The notes beneath the pieces are model-generated. The model searched no databases. It worked only from the letters and a program-made list of their open reading frames with translations, and was not told the origin of the DNA. Shown here piece after piece: positions 8,633-16,777 of a stretch of DNA of 64,000 bases (position 1 is the stretch's first letter; the number at the start of each line of letters is the position of its first letter). A program made the position numbers and the translations under genes. Source of the stretch: Pseudomonadales bacterium (lineage in GTDB: Bacteria; Pseudomonadota; Gammaproteobacteria; Pseudomonadales; Halieaceae); assembly GCA_024234675.1 (NCBI GenBank), contig JACKNU010000002.1, positions 1 through 64,000 of the forward strand, read 5' to 3'.

Positions 8633-9421
8633 TCGCTTTCTGGGATTGTGGTCGACAGGCTTGATTATCGTGAACATTGCATGGGCGATGCGTCTCGAAC
8701 CCTCCAGGCCGGCCAACTGAAGGCGGTTTTCTATCCATTCTACGACGACTTCACTCTTTGCATCGAGTTGACGACGCGGCTCGAAAAACTCGAATATCGC
8801 CTCTCGCAGCACCTTCAAATATGCCGTGTCATACTCTGACTGACGCTCGGAATTTCGGGAGATACTATGCTCGAACTCAAAACGATCTCGCTCTTCCCTG
8901 CTCACGATCACGTTTAAAGGATTCCATGTGTATGGATGGTGGACGAGAATGTATGGGCTTTCGTCGCCACGTATCACCAAGTTTGTGATGTCATGAACTG
9001 CGGGCTCATACGTGTCGCAGCCACGAACCAGACCGTATTTGTGGCGGCCCAAGTCTTCCATCATCGATATAACAGTTCGATCACCAATATGTTCTATATC
9101 CTGTCGGTTTATATAGTAGAATCGAAATTCGCGACGAAACCAAAGTGTTGCGTCAATTATATTTTGCTTGTCAATCGAATGGCCTGTTGCGAACTGCCAG
9201 ATGTCCGCATGAAAATCTCGTCCTGCACGCTTCTCTGCCTCGATTACTACATCTAAGTCAAAGATTCCTAGACCGAATATGTCGACAGACTTGATTGCCG
9301 GCCGGATTTGGCCTTCATCCATATAGTGGATGACCTGCTCGCTCGAACAGCCCCATCGCTCAGCGATTTCGAGTACCGAGAAATAGGATTTCTCGGGGAG
9401 GGAAATCTCATCCTCGCTCAT
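8624..9421 (-). CDS. Unknown protein with N-terminal HTH-like segment
   Basis: I do not recognise this 265-residue protein. Residues about 14-45 (VLEIAERWGCSSEQVIHYMD) look like a MerR/excisionase-type helix-turn-helix. The rest has no motif I can name; a central block around YGLVRGCDTYEPA and a His/Tyr-rich HHPYTWNP may form a globular domain. A GGAGG ribosome site precedes the ATG closely. Codon use and GC are lower than in the core genome, consistent with transferred DNA. It lies between integrase and alpA on the same strand. A regulatory role is possible from the HTH alone. Confidence 0.66.
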   Translation of the reverse strand: MSEDEISLPEKSYFSVLEIAERWGCSSEQVIHYMDEGQIRPAIKSVDIFGLGIFDLDVVIEAEKRAGRDFHADIWQFATGHSIDKQNIIDATLWFRREFRFYYINRQDIEHIGDRTVISMMEDLGRHKYGLVRGCDTYEPAVHDITNLVIRGDESPYILVHHPYTWNPLNVIVSREERDRFEFEHSISRNSERQSEYDTAYLKVLREAIFEFFEPRRQLDAKSEVVVEWIENRLQLAGLEGSRRIAHAMFTIIKPVDHNPRKRRG

Positions 9422-9522
9422 TCAATACCTCCTGAAACTTTCACTACCATGGTTTGTGACATTGAACAGCTCATTTATCTGAACTTCCTTGCAATTCGGC
9501 GATGAATACCTGTTGAAACCTC

Positions 9523-10728
9523 TTATTGCGAGACATTCTTGGCCGCGACCTGAAGTGTCTCGAGATAATCGGCCCAACCCTGCATCATCTCCCGCCGCCC
9601 CTCCAGGTGAGCCGTGCGGTTATACGCCCGGCCATTGGCGTCGCGGACGGCATGGGCCAGCTGGTGCTCGATCCAGTCAACCCGGTAGCCCAGCACCTCG
9701 TCCAGCAGGGTGCGGGCCATGGCTCGAAATCCGTGAGGCGTCATCATCTCATTGGTGTAGCCCATGGTCCTCAGGGCGACCCTGAGCGCGTTGTCAGACA
9801 TACACCGGCTTGCGCCGCGAGCACTCGGAAATACGTACTGACTGCGCCGGGTAAACGGCTCAATATCCCGCAAGATTTCAAGCGCCTGCCTGCTCAAAGG
9901 CACGATATGTGGCAGGCGCATCTTCATTTTTTCCGCGGGTAGCTCCCACCTTTCCTCGTCCCAATTGATCTCCTTCCATTCCATGGCTCGAAGTTCGCCG
10001 GGCCGCTGAAACAGCAATGGCGCCAGACGGAGGGCGGCCTTGACCACGGGGGTGCCGTCGAATGTCTCAATATCTGCCATCAGTCGGCCGACCTGGTCGG
10101 GCACGGTGATGGCGGCATGATGCTTCTTGCGCCGGTGCTTCAGAGCGCCCTGGAGACCTGCAGAGGGGTCATACTCCGCCCGCCCGGTCGCGATAGCATA
10201 TCGGAATATCAATCCCGACGTCTGCTTCGCCCGGTGGGCGATGTCGACAGCTCCACGAGCCTCAATTTTGCGGAGTACCTGCAGCAGTTCGGGGGAGGTA
10301 ATCGACGCAATCGGCCGCCCCCCCAGTTGTGGGAACAGGTCCTTTTCCAGAATCCTGAGTGTCCGAACCCGGTAGCTTTCCGACTTCTGGGGCATGATCC
10401 GGCCGAACCACTCCCGGGCAACCGCCTCGAAGCTGTTCACCGCGGCCAGGTGGCGGGTCAGCTTTTCAACTTTCCGCTGCTCTCCCGGGTCCGCCCCCTG
10501 GCGGCGGGATTTGCGGGCCGCCTGGTGGGCCTCACGCGCCTCTTTCAGCGAGACCTCGGGGTAGACACCCAAGGCGAGTGTCTTTTCTTTACCCACGTAG
10601 CGGTACTTGTAGCGCCAGTACTTCGCCCCATTGGGATTGACCAGGAGGTAAAGCCCACCCCCATCCGCCAGTTTGTAGGGCTTCTCGCGGGGCATCGCCT
10701 GCTTCACCTGTATCGCGGTCAAGGGCAT
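9523..10728 (-). CDS. int: P4-type tyrosine integrase
   Basis: The integrase catalyses site-specific insertion and excision of the element at the neighbouring tRNA-Pro. The 401-residue protein has the N-terminal arm-binding DUF4102 domain (about 1-90), a core-binding SAM-like domain (about 100-180) and the catalytic domain. The likely active-site set is R247 (PGELRAMEW), H332 and R335 (PHGFRAMA), H359 and Y369 (RAYNRT). The frame stays open upstream to 10854, but the ATG at 10728 has an AAGGAG ribosome site and begins with the family-typical MPLTAIQVKQA. It reads away from the tRNA, as is usual. Confidence 0.95.
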   Translation of the reverse strand: MPLTAIQVKQAMPREKPYKLADGGGLYLLVNPNGAKYWRYKYRYVGKEKTLALGVYPEVSLKEAREAHQAARKSRRQGADPGEQRKVEKLTRHLAAVNSFEAVAREWFGRIMPQKSESYRVRTLRILEKDLFPQLGGRPIASITSPELLQVLRKIEARGAVDIAHRAKQTSGLIFRYAIATGRAEYDPSAGLQGALKHRRKKHHAAITVPDQVGRLMADIETFDGTPVVKAALRLAPLLFQRPGELRAMEWKEINWDEERWELPAEKMKMRLPHIVPLSRQALEILRDIEPFTRRSQYVFPSARGASRCMSDNALRVALRTMGYTNEMMTPHGFRAMARTLLDEVLGYRVDWIEHQLAHAVRDANGRAYNRTAHLEGRREMMQGWADYLETLQVAAKNVSQ

Positions 10729-10815
10729 GGCAGAACTCCTTCCCCAAACGGGGGTATCGGTTCCGGGGGTACGGTATATGCCCCTCGGGGTACCCCCAGG
10801 AAGCGGGGGCTGATG

Positions 10816-10907
10816 CTGGATGTTACCGGACGACAATGGAGGGAGTATAAACAAAAAAGGCCCTATTTACAGGGCCTTATGGACGTTTCTGGATGCTACT
10901 GGATGTT
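10816..10907. repeat. Cluster of CTGGATGYT repeats, candidate integrase arm sites
   Basis: CTGGATGTT occurs at 10816-10824 and 10899-10907, CTGGATGCT at 10889-10897, and a variant TGGACGTTT at 10880-10888. They sit between the integrase start and the tRNA 3' end, where arm-type binding sites of P4-like integrases are expected. Function is inferred from position and repetition. Confidence 0.55.
10853..10878 (-). terminator. Rho-independent terminator after tRNA-Pro
   Basis: On the minus strand AAGGCCCTG and AGGGCCTT form a strong stem with a short AT-rich loop, followed by a run of T. It lies 33 bases past the CCA end of the tRNA, inside the candidate attachment region. Confidence 0.85.
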
Positions 10908-10911
10908 GAGT

Positions 10912-10988
10912 TGGTCGGTGTGAGAGGATTCGAACCTCCGACCCCTTCCTCCCGAAGGAAGTGCGCTACCAGGCTGCGCCACACACCG
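10912..10988 (-). tRNA. tRNA-Pro (anticodon CGG)
   Basis: The 77-nucleotide gene reads CGGTGTGTGGCGCAGCCTGG at its 5' end and closes with CACACCGACCA, so CCA is encoded. The anticodon stem CTTCC/GGAAG encloses the loop TTCGGGA with anticodon CGG, for proline codon CCG. The T arm GGAGGTTCGAATCCTC is canonical, and the sequence is close to E. coli ProK. The 3' end faces the integrase and is the probable attachment site; the gene is intact. Confidence 0.97.
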
Positions 10989-11047
10989 ATGCTTTGAGGC
11001 GCGCTACTATACCAAAACAATACAGCGTAACCAATGGGTCAGATGCG

Positions 11048-11263
11048 CTAGTAGATTCCCGCCCAGCGGGCCAGTAACTGGCTCAGGATACTGAGGCTCA
11101 CCACTACGCCAATCAGGATGAGAAGCAGTCGCATGGGTCGGAAGGGTTTGCGCTCCACGGAGTTCACGCCGCGTTTGACGAACGCGTCTACCCTGGCCTG
11201 GTCTTCCGGGTAAAGCCGGTTTTCCGGGTTGCTGGACTGCTCTTCTGGATCGTTACTGGTCAT
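11048..11263 (-). CDS. DUF3094 family small membrane protein
   Basis: This 71-residue protein matches the DUF3094 pattern seen in Pseudomonas and relatives: an acidic N-terminus, a conserved YPEDQARVDAFV block, then VERKPFRP, followed by one membrane helix (about 44-65). Function is unknown. Its ATG comes directly after the T-run of a terminator hairpin, and no normal ribosome site is visible, so its expression is puzzling. It lies between the tRNA-Pro gene and the acyl-CoA dehydrogenase, at the border of the core genome. Confidence 0.8.
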   Translation of the reverse strand: MTSNDPEEQSSNPENRLYPEDQARVDAFVKRGVNSVERKPFRPMRLLLILIGVVVSLSILSQLLARWAGIY

Positions 11264-11303
11264 AAAAAAATGGGGAGAGAACGTTGCTGCGTATTCTCTC
11301 CCC
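11264..11303 (-). terminator. Terminator of the acyl-CoA dehydrogenase gene
   Basis: On the minus strand GGGGAGAGAA pairs with TTCTCTCCCC around a 12-base loop, followed by seven T. The T-run ends right at the start codon of the DUF3094 gene. Confidence 0.85.
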
Positions 11304-11360
11304 TCAAGGCAGGAATGTCACCCCACAAGTGGGGGAGATTCCTGAGCAGCAACTGCTGTG

Positions 11361-13145
11361 CTAGAACTCGAACAGGGCCTCGGGCATCTGCATCAGGTTG
11401 TCAGCACCGGACAACATGGTCTGCTTCAGCGAGACGGTGCGCGGCAGCAGGCGCTCGAAGTAGAAGCGGGCCGTCATCAGCTTGGCCTCGTAGAAGGAGG
11501 TGTCGCCCGCCCCTTCGGCTATCTTGCGCTTGGCCAGCACCGCCATACGCGCCCAGAAATACGCCAGGGTCACGTAGCCGCTGTACATCAGGTAGTCCAC
11601 CGCGGCGGAGCCCGCCTCATCCGGGTTTTGCATGGCGGCCTCGCCGATCTTCATGGAGAGTCCCAGCCACTCATCCTTGTAGGCCTTGAGCACGTCCACG
11701 AACTCGGCGCCTTCGTTGGCGGCACAGAATTCATCTATCAGGGAGGTGAAGCCGAGCAGCAACTTGCCACCGCTGCCGATGACCTTGCGGCCCAGCAGGT
11801 CCAGCGCCTGGATGCCGGTGGTACCCTCGTACAACATGGATATGCGGGCATCGCGGACGATCTGTTCCATGCCCCATTCACGGATAAAACCGTGGCCACC
11901 ATAGACCTGCACGCCGATATTGGCCGCCTCGTAGCCGGTCTCGGTCACGAAGGCCTTGCCGATCGGGGTCAACAAGGCCATCAGGTCGTCCGCCGCCTTG
12001 GCCTGCTCCTCGTTGCCCGCGTCGACGATATCGCCCAGCTGGGCAAGGAAATACAGAAAGGCGCGACTGCCTTCCACGAAGGCCTTCTGGGTGAGCAACA
12101 TACGCCGCACATTGGGGTGCACGATGATGGGGTCGGCGGGCCCATCGGGGTTCTTGGGTCCGGTGAGGCTGCGCATGGCGAGCCGCTCCTTGGCGTAGGA
12201 AAGCGCTCCGGTAAAGGCCAACTGGCCGTGAGCCAGCCCCTGGATCGCGGTGCCGATACGCGCGGTATTCATGAAGGTAAACATACAGTTCAGGCCCCGG
12301 TTGGGCGGCCCGATGAGATAGCCGGTGGCACCATCGAAGTTCATCACGCAGGTGGCGGAGGCCTTGATACCCATTTTCTTCTCGATGGAGGCACAGGTCA
12401 CGGCGTTGCGCTCACCGAGACTGCCGTCGGCATTGACATTGAACTTGGGTACGATGAACAGGGAGATACCCTTGGTCCCTGCCGGCGCATCCGGCAGTCG
12501 CGCCAGCACGATGTGCACGATGTTCTCGGCCATATCGTGGTCACCCGCACTGATGAATATCTTGGTGCCGGTGATGGCATAGCTACCGTCCGCCTGTGGC
12601 TCTGCCTTAGTGCGCAACAGCCCGAGGTCGCTGCCGCAGTGGGCCTCGGTAAGGCACATGGTGCCGGTCCACTCGCCCTGGACCAGCTTGGTCAGGTACT
12701 TCTTCTTCTGCTCGGCGTCGCCGTGCTCCTCGATGGTCTTGACCGCCCCGTGGCTCAGCCCCGGGTACATCAGCCAGGACCAGTTGGCGGTGCCGGCCAT
12801 CTCGTTGATGACAATACCCATCAGGTTGGGCATGCCCTGTCCGCCGTCTTCCACGGAAGCACTCAGTGCCGGCCAGCCGTTGTCCACGTATTGCCGATAG
12901 GCTTCCGCGAATCCTTTGGGCGTAGTCACGCCCTCCTCGCTCCAGTGACAACCCTCTTCATCACCGCTCTGGTTCAGGGGAGACAGCACGTTTTCGGCAA
13001 ACTTGGCACCCTCCTCGACAATGGCATTCATCAAATCAGCGGTGGCTTCCTCGTAGCCGGGAAGGGTCTGGTAGAGCTTCTCGGACTCGAGCAACTCATT
13101 CATGACAAAACTGATATCGCGCAGGGGCGCCTTGTAAGCCGGCAT
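11361..13145 (-). CDS. Acyl-CoA dehydrogenase (large, C-terminal extended type)
   Basis: This 594-residue FAD enzyme oxidises an acyl-CoA to the 2-enoyl-CoA and passes electrons to electron-transfer flavoprotein. It belongs to the long bacterial subgroup with extra N- and C-terminal domains, which includes DmdC (methylmercaptopropionyl-CoA dehydrogenase) and fatty acyl enzymes. The middle domain has MCLTEAHCGSDLG (FAD/substrate loop), and the catalytic base is expected at the Glu of MLYEGTTGIQ. The start at 13145 (MPAYKAPLRD) has a clear GGAGGT site; the longer frame to 13223 is rejected. An equivalent gene sits beside the bio cluster in Pseudomonas. The substrate cannot be read from sequence. 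Confidence 0.93.
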   Translation of the reverse strand: MPAYKAPLRDISFVMNELLESEKLYQTLPGYEEATADLMNAIVEEGAKFAENVLSPLNQSGDEEGCHWSEEGVTTPKGFAEAYRQYVDNGWPALSASVEDGGQGMPNLMGIVINEMAGTANWSWLMYPGLSHGAVKTIEEHGDAEQKKKYLTKLVQGEWTGTMCLTEAHCGSDLGLLRTKAEPQADGSYAITGTKIFISAGDHDMAENIVHIVLARLPDAPAGTKGISLFIVPKFNVNADGSLGERNAVTCASIEKKMGIKASATCVMNFDGATGYLIGPPNRGLNCMFTFMNTARIGTAIQGLAHGQLAFTGALSYAKERLAMRSLTGPKNPDGPADPIIVHPNVRRMLLTQKAFVEGSRAFLYFLAQLGDIVDAGNEEQAKAADDLMALLTPIGKAFVTETGYEAANIGVQVYGGHGFIREWGMEQIVRDARISMLYEGTTGIQALDLLGRKVIGSGGKLLLGFTSLIDEFCAANEGAEFVDVLKAYKDEWLGLSMKIGEAAMQNPDEAGSAAVDYLMYSGYVTLAYFWARMAVLAKRKIAEGAGDTSFYEAKLMTARFYFERLLPRTVSLKQTMLSGADNLMQMPEALFEF

Positions 13146-13333
13146 GGTAACTACCTCCAGGTTGAAAAAGCCCGAAACTGAAGCGCACGACTGTGCGCAC
13201 GGGGCTATGTGTTCAGTGCTCACATTTTGCGGCTTTCGGCACCGAAGTCAAATACATTTTTCGACTTTGGACACCGGCAAACACCCTAAAACCGGATATA
13301 TAGATCCAGGTCAACTTTCATGTATGTGTGTAC

Positions 13334-14011
13334 TTACTTACTCAGCAAGTTCGTCAGATCAAGGTGTGTGGCAGCGATCGCGGGGTCAAAGGGATCCAGA
13401 TATGGCACTTCACCCAGCAGCGGCGCCGGCAGCAGGGACTGCAATGTGCCCAGGTTTTCGGCGTGGCAGGCCATGGCTTCACCGGCCTGGTTGGCGACCC
13501 AGCCCGCCAGTACCAGGCCGTCGCGCTGGATGGCTTCGGCGGTCAGCAGGGCGTGGTTGATGCAGCCCAGGCGCATCCCCACCACCATGATCACCCCCAC
13601 CTGCAGGGTCCTGGCGAGATCCGCGAGGGTCTCGCGAGGCCCCAGGGGCACCCGCCAGCCCCCCGCTCCCTCGATCAGGACGAACTCCGCGCCCTGTGAC
13701 ATAACCCCCCTGCACAGTCCCGCGAGGCGACTGACCTGGAGCCTGCGCCCCTCCTGCTGTGCCGCGATATGGGGCGCTATGGCGGCCTGCAACGCCACCG
13801 GGTTGACCTGCTCGTAGTCCATGCTGGCGGTCATGCAGGCCATCAACTGCAGGGCATCCTCGTTACGACCCTGCGCATCGCAGCCCGCCGCCACGGGCTT
13901 GATCGCAGCCGTGCGCAACCCCCTGGCGGACGCCGCCGTAAGCAGCGCACAGCTGATGGCGGTTTTGCCGACCTCGGTGTCGGTACCGGTCACAAACCAG
14001 GTTCCGGTCAT
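13334..14011 (-). CDS. bioD: Dethiobiotin synthetase
   Basis: BioD closes the ureido ring of dethiobiotin from 7,8-diaminopelargonate, CO2 and ATP in the cytoplasm, the step before biotin synthase. The 225-residue protein opens with the family P-loop GTDTEVGKT (about 8-16), followed by KPVAAGC and the IEGAGGWRVPL motif near residue 115. Its start overlaps the bioHC stop by ATGA, so the two are coupled. It is the last gene of bioB-bioF-bioHC-bioD. Length and motifs are normal. The bioA aminotransferase gene is not in the window and must lie elsewhere. Confidence 0.95.
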   Translation of the reverse strand: MTGTWFVTGTDTEVGKTAISCALLTAASARGLRTAAIKPVAAGCDAQGRNEDALQLMACMTASMDYEQVNPVALQAAIAPHIAAQQEGRRLQVSRLAGLCRGVMSQGAEFVLIEGAGGWRVPLGPRETLADLARTLQVGVIMVVGMRLGCINHALLTAEAIQRDGLVLAGWVANQAGEAMACHAENLGTLQSLLPAPLLGEVPYLDPFDPAIAATHLDLTNLLSK

Positions 14012-15600
14012 TGCCTGCGCACCTCGCCAAAAATTACTTCGTAAGTAGCCGGGAGCAACCCGCTCACGCGCTGCGCCTCGTAGGCAGCCAGCATGCCCTG
14101 CATAACCCGGCGGCTGGTGAGACCAGCGGGACGGTCACGGTTCATATTGTGGGCTCCCAGGGTTTTCAATTCGGTCAGCAACTCACTTACCCGGTCATAT
14201 TCCATACGATAGTACTCCCGGTCCAGCGACAGTCTCATACCCGGCACCCGACTGGCCGCCTCCTCGAGCTGGTCCAGCGGCAGGAAACGGTTCACGTGCT
14301 GGTGGGCATCGACAGCGGCCCAGGCGGTACGCAACTCGTGGAGGGTATCCGGGCCCAGGGAGGTAAACAGGCAGCGCCCTTCCGGAGTGAGAATGCGCGC
14401 CAGCTCGGCAAACAGTTTCTGCGGCTGGTAGCACCACTGGAAGGCCAGGCTACTGAACACCAGATCCACGGAACCGGCGGCCAGAGGCAGAGCCTCGGCA
14501 TCCCCTACCAGCCACTGCGTGTCGCCACCGAACCTGTCCCGGGCATAGGCAATCATGCCTGGCGCCAGATCCAGCCCGATGTAGCGCGCCTGCGGATAGC
14601 GCTGCAGCAGGTCAGGCCGGGAACTGCCTGTCCCGCAACCCAGGTCCATGATAGTCGCGGGGCTGTCGGCGCCGGGTTCGAGCCGCGCCATCAGCCGGGC
14701 TCCCACGGCGCGCTGCAAGGCGGCAACCGAGTCGTACCGGGGTGCCGCCCGACTGAAGGATGCGGCGATATCCTGCTTGGCGGGCACCGTTGGCGGCGTG
14801 CCCGGGATGCCCGGCATACCCCCGGCATCCAGAAACCCGCCAATCCGGGCCGCCACCGCCGCGGGCATTTCCAGGGGAGCGAGGTGACTGGCCTCCTCCA
14901 GGAGCTGCACTTCAGCCAGGCTATTGCCCGCCAACAGCTCCTCCAGTCGCGTTGCCAGCACAGTGCCGGGCACCAGCGCGTCCCGCTCCGCCTGCAGATG
15001 CAACTGGGGAATCGCCAGCCGGGTCAGCCCGTCGCGCTGGTCCAGCTGCGCCAGCCAGGCGAGGCCGGCTTGCAGTTCCTCCCCCGGTGACAGTCGTCGC
15101 TGCCGTTGTAGTTCCCGCAGCAGGTCGCGCCTGGTGACTGCGCCCTGGCTTTGCAACAGATCGAAACGCCGCAGGCCGGCGACCGGGTCTTCCTCGCAGG
15201 CAGCCTTGAAAGCGCAGAAGTCCTGCGGATTCATACCCGGCCAGTCGCCGGTGGCGATAAAACAGGGGTTGCTGCAGATAGTCACCAGGGCGGCGACCCG
15301 TTGCGGCTGCCGGGCCGCCAACTCCAGCGCGAGCTGCCCGCCCAGCGACCATCCGACCAGCACCGCCCGGTCGGGGCAGCAGTCGGCAATGCTGTCCAGC
15401 ACCTGATCCAGCCCCGGCCGCGCTTTGCCCCCGCAGCCGGGTGCAAGGCCTGGCAGGTCCAGGAGACTGATATTGGCCCAGGGCCGCATGGCGGCCAGCA
15501 TGGGGCGCCAGAGTTCCCGGTTACAACCCCAGCCGTGGAGCAAAACCAGTTCCTGCCGGGCATCCCGGGTAGCCGGCAGATACTCGCGACTCAGGGCCAC
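14008..15600 (-). CDS. bioHC: Bifunctional biotin protein BioHC (esterase BioH fused to methyltransferase BioC)
   Basis: This 530-residue protein joins two steps of pimelate synthesis. Residues 1-258 are the alpha/beta-hydrolase BioH, which frees pimeloyl-ACP from its methyl ester; the triad is S85 (GWSLGG), D207 (ERDALVPG) and H239 (ASHLAPLE). A Pro/Gly linker (about 259-273) leads to BioC, the SAM-dependent methyltransferase that caps malonyl-ACP, with motif I MDLGCGTG at 318-325. The same fusion is annotated in Saccharophagus and Teredinibacter. It starts one base after the bioF stop and overlaps bioD by ATGA. Both halves look active. Confidence 0.94.
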   Translation of the reverse strand: MALSREYLPATRDARQELVLLHGWGCNRELWRPMLAAMRPWANISLLDLPGLAPGCGGKARPGLDQVLDSIADCCPDRAVLVGWSLGGQLALELAARQPQRVAALVTICSNPCFIATGDWPGMNPQDFCAFKAACEEDPVAGLRRFDLLQSQGAVTRRDLLRELQRQRRLSPGEELQAGLAWLAQLDQRDGLTRLAIPQLHLQAERDALVPGTVLATRLEELLAGNSLAEVQLLEEASHLAPLEMPAAVAARIGGFLDAGGMPGIPGTPPTVPAKQDIAASFSRAAPRYDSVAALQRAVGARLMARLEPGADSPATIMDLGCGTGSSRPDLLQRYPQARYIGLDLAPGMIAYARDRFGGDTQWLVGDAEALPLAAGSVDLVFSSLAFQWCYQPQKLFAELARILTPEGRCLFTSLGPDTLHELRTAWAAVDAHQHVNRFLPLDQLEEAASRVPGMRLSLDREYYRMEYDRVSELLTELKTLGAHNMNRDRPAGLTSRRVMQGMLAAYEAQRVSGLLPATYEVIFGEVRRQ

Positions 15601-15601
15601 C

Positions 15602-16768
15602 TCAGCTCCCGCTCCAGCAGGCAGCCAACTGCTCCAGAAGTCGATCTACATGCTCCGGGCTGTGGGCGGCGCTGAGGGTAATACGCAGACGCGAGGTCCC
15701 GGCGGGCACCGTGGGCGGCCGGATGGCGCCAATCAACAGGCCGCGCTCGCGCAGCTGTTCGCTGCAGCGGACAGCGAGCGCGGCGTCCCCCAGCAGCAGC
15801 GGCTGAATGGCGCTGGCTGAGTTCATGAGTGGCAGCCCGAGCTGCTGCGCACCCCCGCGAAAGCGGGTAACGAGGTTTGCCAGGTGTTCCCGGCGCCACG
15901 CCTCCTCCTGCAGCAGGCGCAGCGACGCCAGGCTGGCCGCGGCCACCGCGGGGGGCAGGGCGGTGGTATAGATATAGGTTCTGGCCTGCTGGATAAGCGC
16001 CTCGATAAGGTCTTCGCTACCCGCCACGAAGGCGCCGGCGGTACCCAGGGACTTGCCCAGGGTGGCCATCAACACCGGCACCTCGGCGCCTCCCAGGCCG
16101 GCGGCCTCGGTGCTGCCGGCGCCGCGCTCGCCCATCACCCCAAAACCGTGGGCATCGTCCACCATCAACCACGCATCTTGCGCGGCACAGGCGGAGGCGA
16201 GTTCCCTGAGGGGCGCGGTATCGCCATCCATGCTGAACACGCCGTCCACCACCACCAGCTTCAGGCCATCGGCGGCGGCCAGCCTGGTGCGCAACGCCGC
16301 CACATCACCGTGGGGAAAGCGCTGGAAGCGGGCACCGCTGTGCAGACCACCGTCCAGCAGGGAGGCGTGGTTCAGGCGGTCCTCGAACACGTAATCCCCG
16401 GCCTGCAACAGGCTCGCCAGGATACCCGTGTTCGCCATGTAACCACTGGAAAACAGCAGGGCCCTGGGCCTGCCGGTATGCTCCGCCAGAGCCTCCTCCA
16501 GGGCGTGGTGGGGGGCGCTGTGGCCGCAGACCAGGTGCGAGGCGCCGCTGCCCACGCCATAAGTGGCCGCCGCTTGCTGAAATGCGGCGACGACGCGGGG
16601 ATGGGCCGCCAGGCCAAGATAATCATTGCTGCAGAAATTGAGGTATTCCCGCCCATCCACGCGCACCACCGGTCCCTGGGCGGAATCCAGGGTCAGGCGC
16701 TGGCGATACAGTCCCTCGGACCGGCGCCGGCTGAGCACCGCCGCCAGGCGGCGGGGAAAGGAAGCCAT
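15602..16768 (-). CDS. bioF: 8-amino-7-oxononanoate synthase
   Basis: BioF is the PLP enzyme that condenses pimeloyl-ACP with L-alanine to give 8-amino-7-oxononanoate, CO2 and free ACP. The 388-residue protein has NFCSNDYLGL near the N-terminus, GSGASHLVCG, the cofactor-stacking NHASL (H134), the DDAH pair (D204, H207) and the Schiff-base lysine K239 in ATLGKSLG. It lies 9 bases after bioB and is followed after a single base by bioHC, so the operon is very compact. Length is standard. Confidence 0.96.
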   Translation of the reverse strand: MASFPRRLAAVLSRRRSEGLYRQRLTLDSAQGPVVRVDGREYLNFCSNDYLGLAAHPRVVAAFQQAAATYGVGSGASHLVCGHSAPHHALEEALAEHTGRPRALLFSSGYMANTGILASLLQAGDYVFEDRLNHASLLDGGLHSGARFQRFPHGDVAALRTRLAAADGLKLVVVDGVFSMDGDTAPLRELASACAAQDAWLMVDDAHGFGVMGERGAGSTEAAGLGGAEVPVLMATLGKSLGTAGAFVAGSEDLIEALIQQARTYIYTTALPPAVAAASLASLRLLQEEAWRREHLANLVTRFRGGAQQLGLPLMNSASAIQPLLLGDAALAVRCSEQLRERGLLIGAIRPPTVPAGTSRLRITLSAAHSPEHVDRLLEQLAACWSGS

Positions 16769-16777
16769 TGCCGCGCC

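Larger units (their letters stand above)
2649..10911. mobile_element. Integrated element at tRNA-Pro (satellite or genomic island), left end unresolved
   Basis: A P4-type tyrosine integrase lies directly beside the 3' end of a tRNA-Pro gene, the classic insertion arrangement. Leftward come a 265-residue unknown, an AlpA-like regulator, a large primase/helicase-like protein, a 126-residue protein, a zinc-knuckle protein, a membrane-anchored Mrr-type nuclease and a small membrane protein. Base composition is visibly lower in GC than the core genes to the right, most clearly around 8600-9500. No capsid, tail, terminase, relaxase or type IV secretion genes are seen. The left attachment site was not found, so the extent is approximate and may continue beyond the IS21 copy. 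Confidence 0.72.

Noticed and set aside
11358..13181. 607-codon plus-strand frame opposite the acyl-CoA dehydrogenase
   Set aside because: Antisense shadow of a well-supported gene, with low-complexity composition typical of reversed coding DNA.
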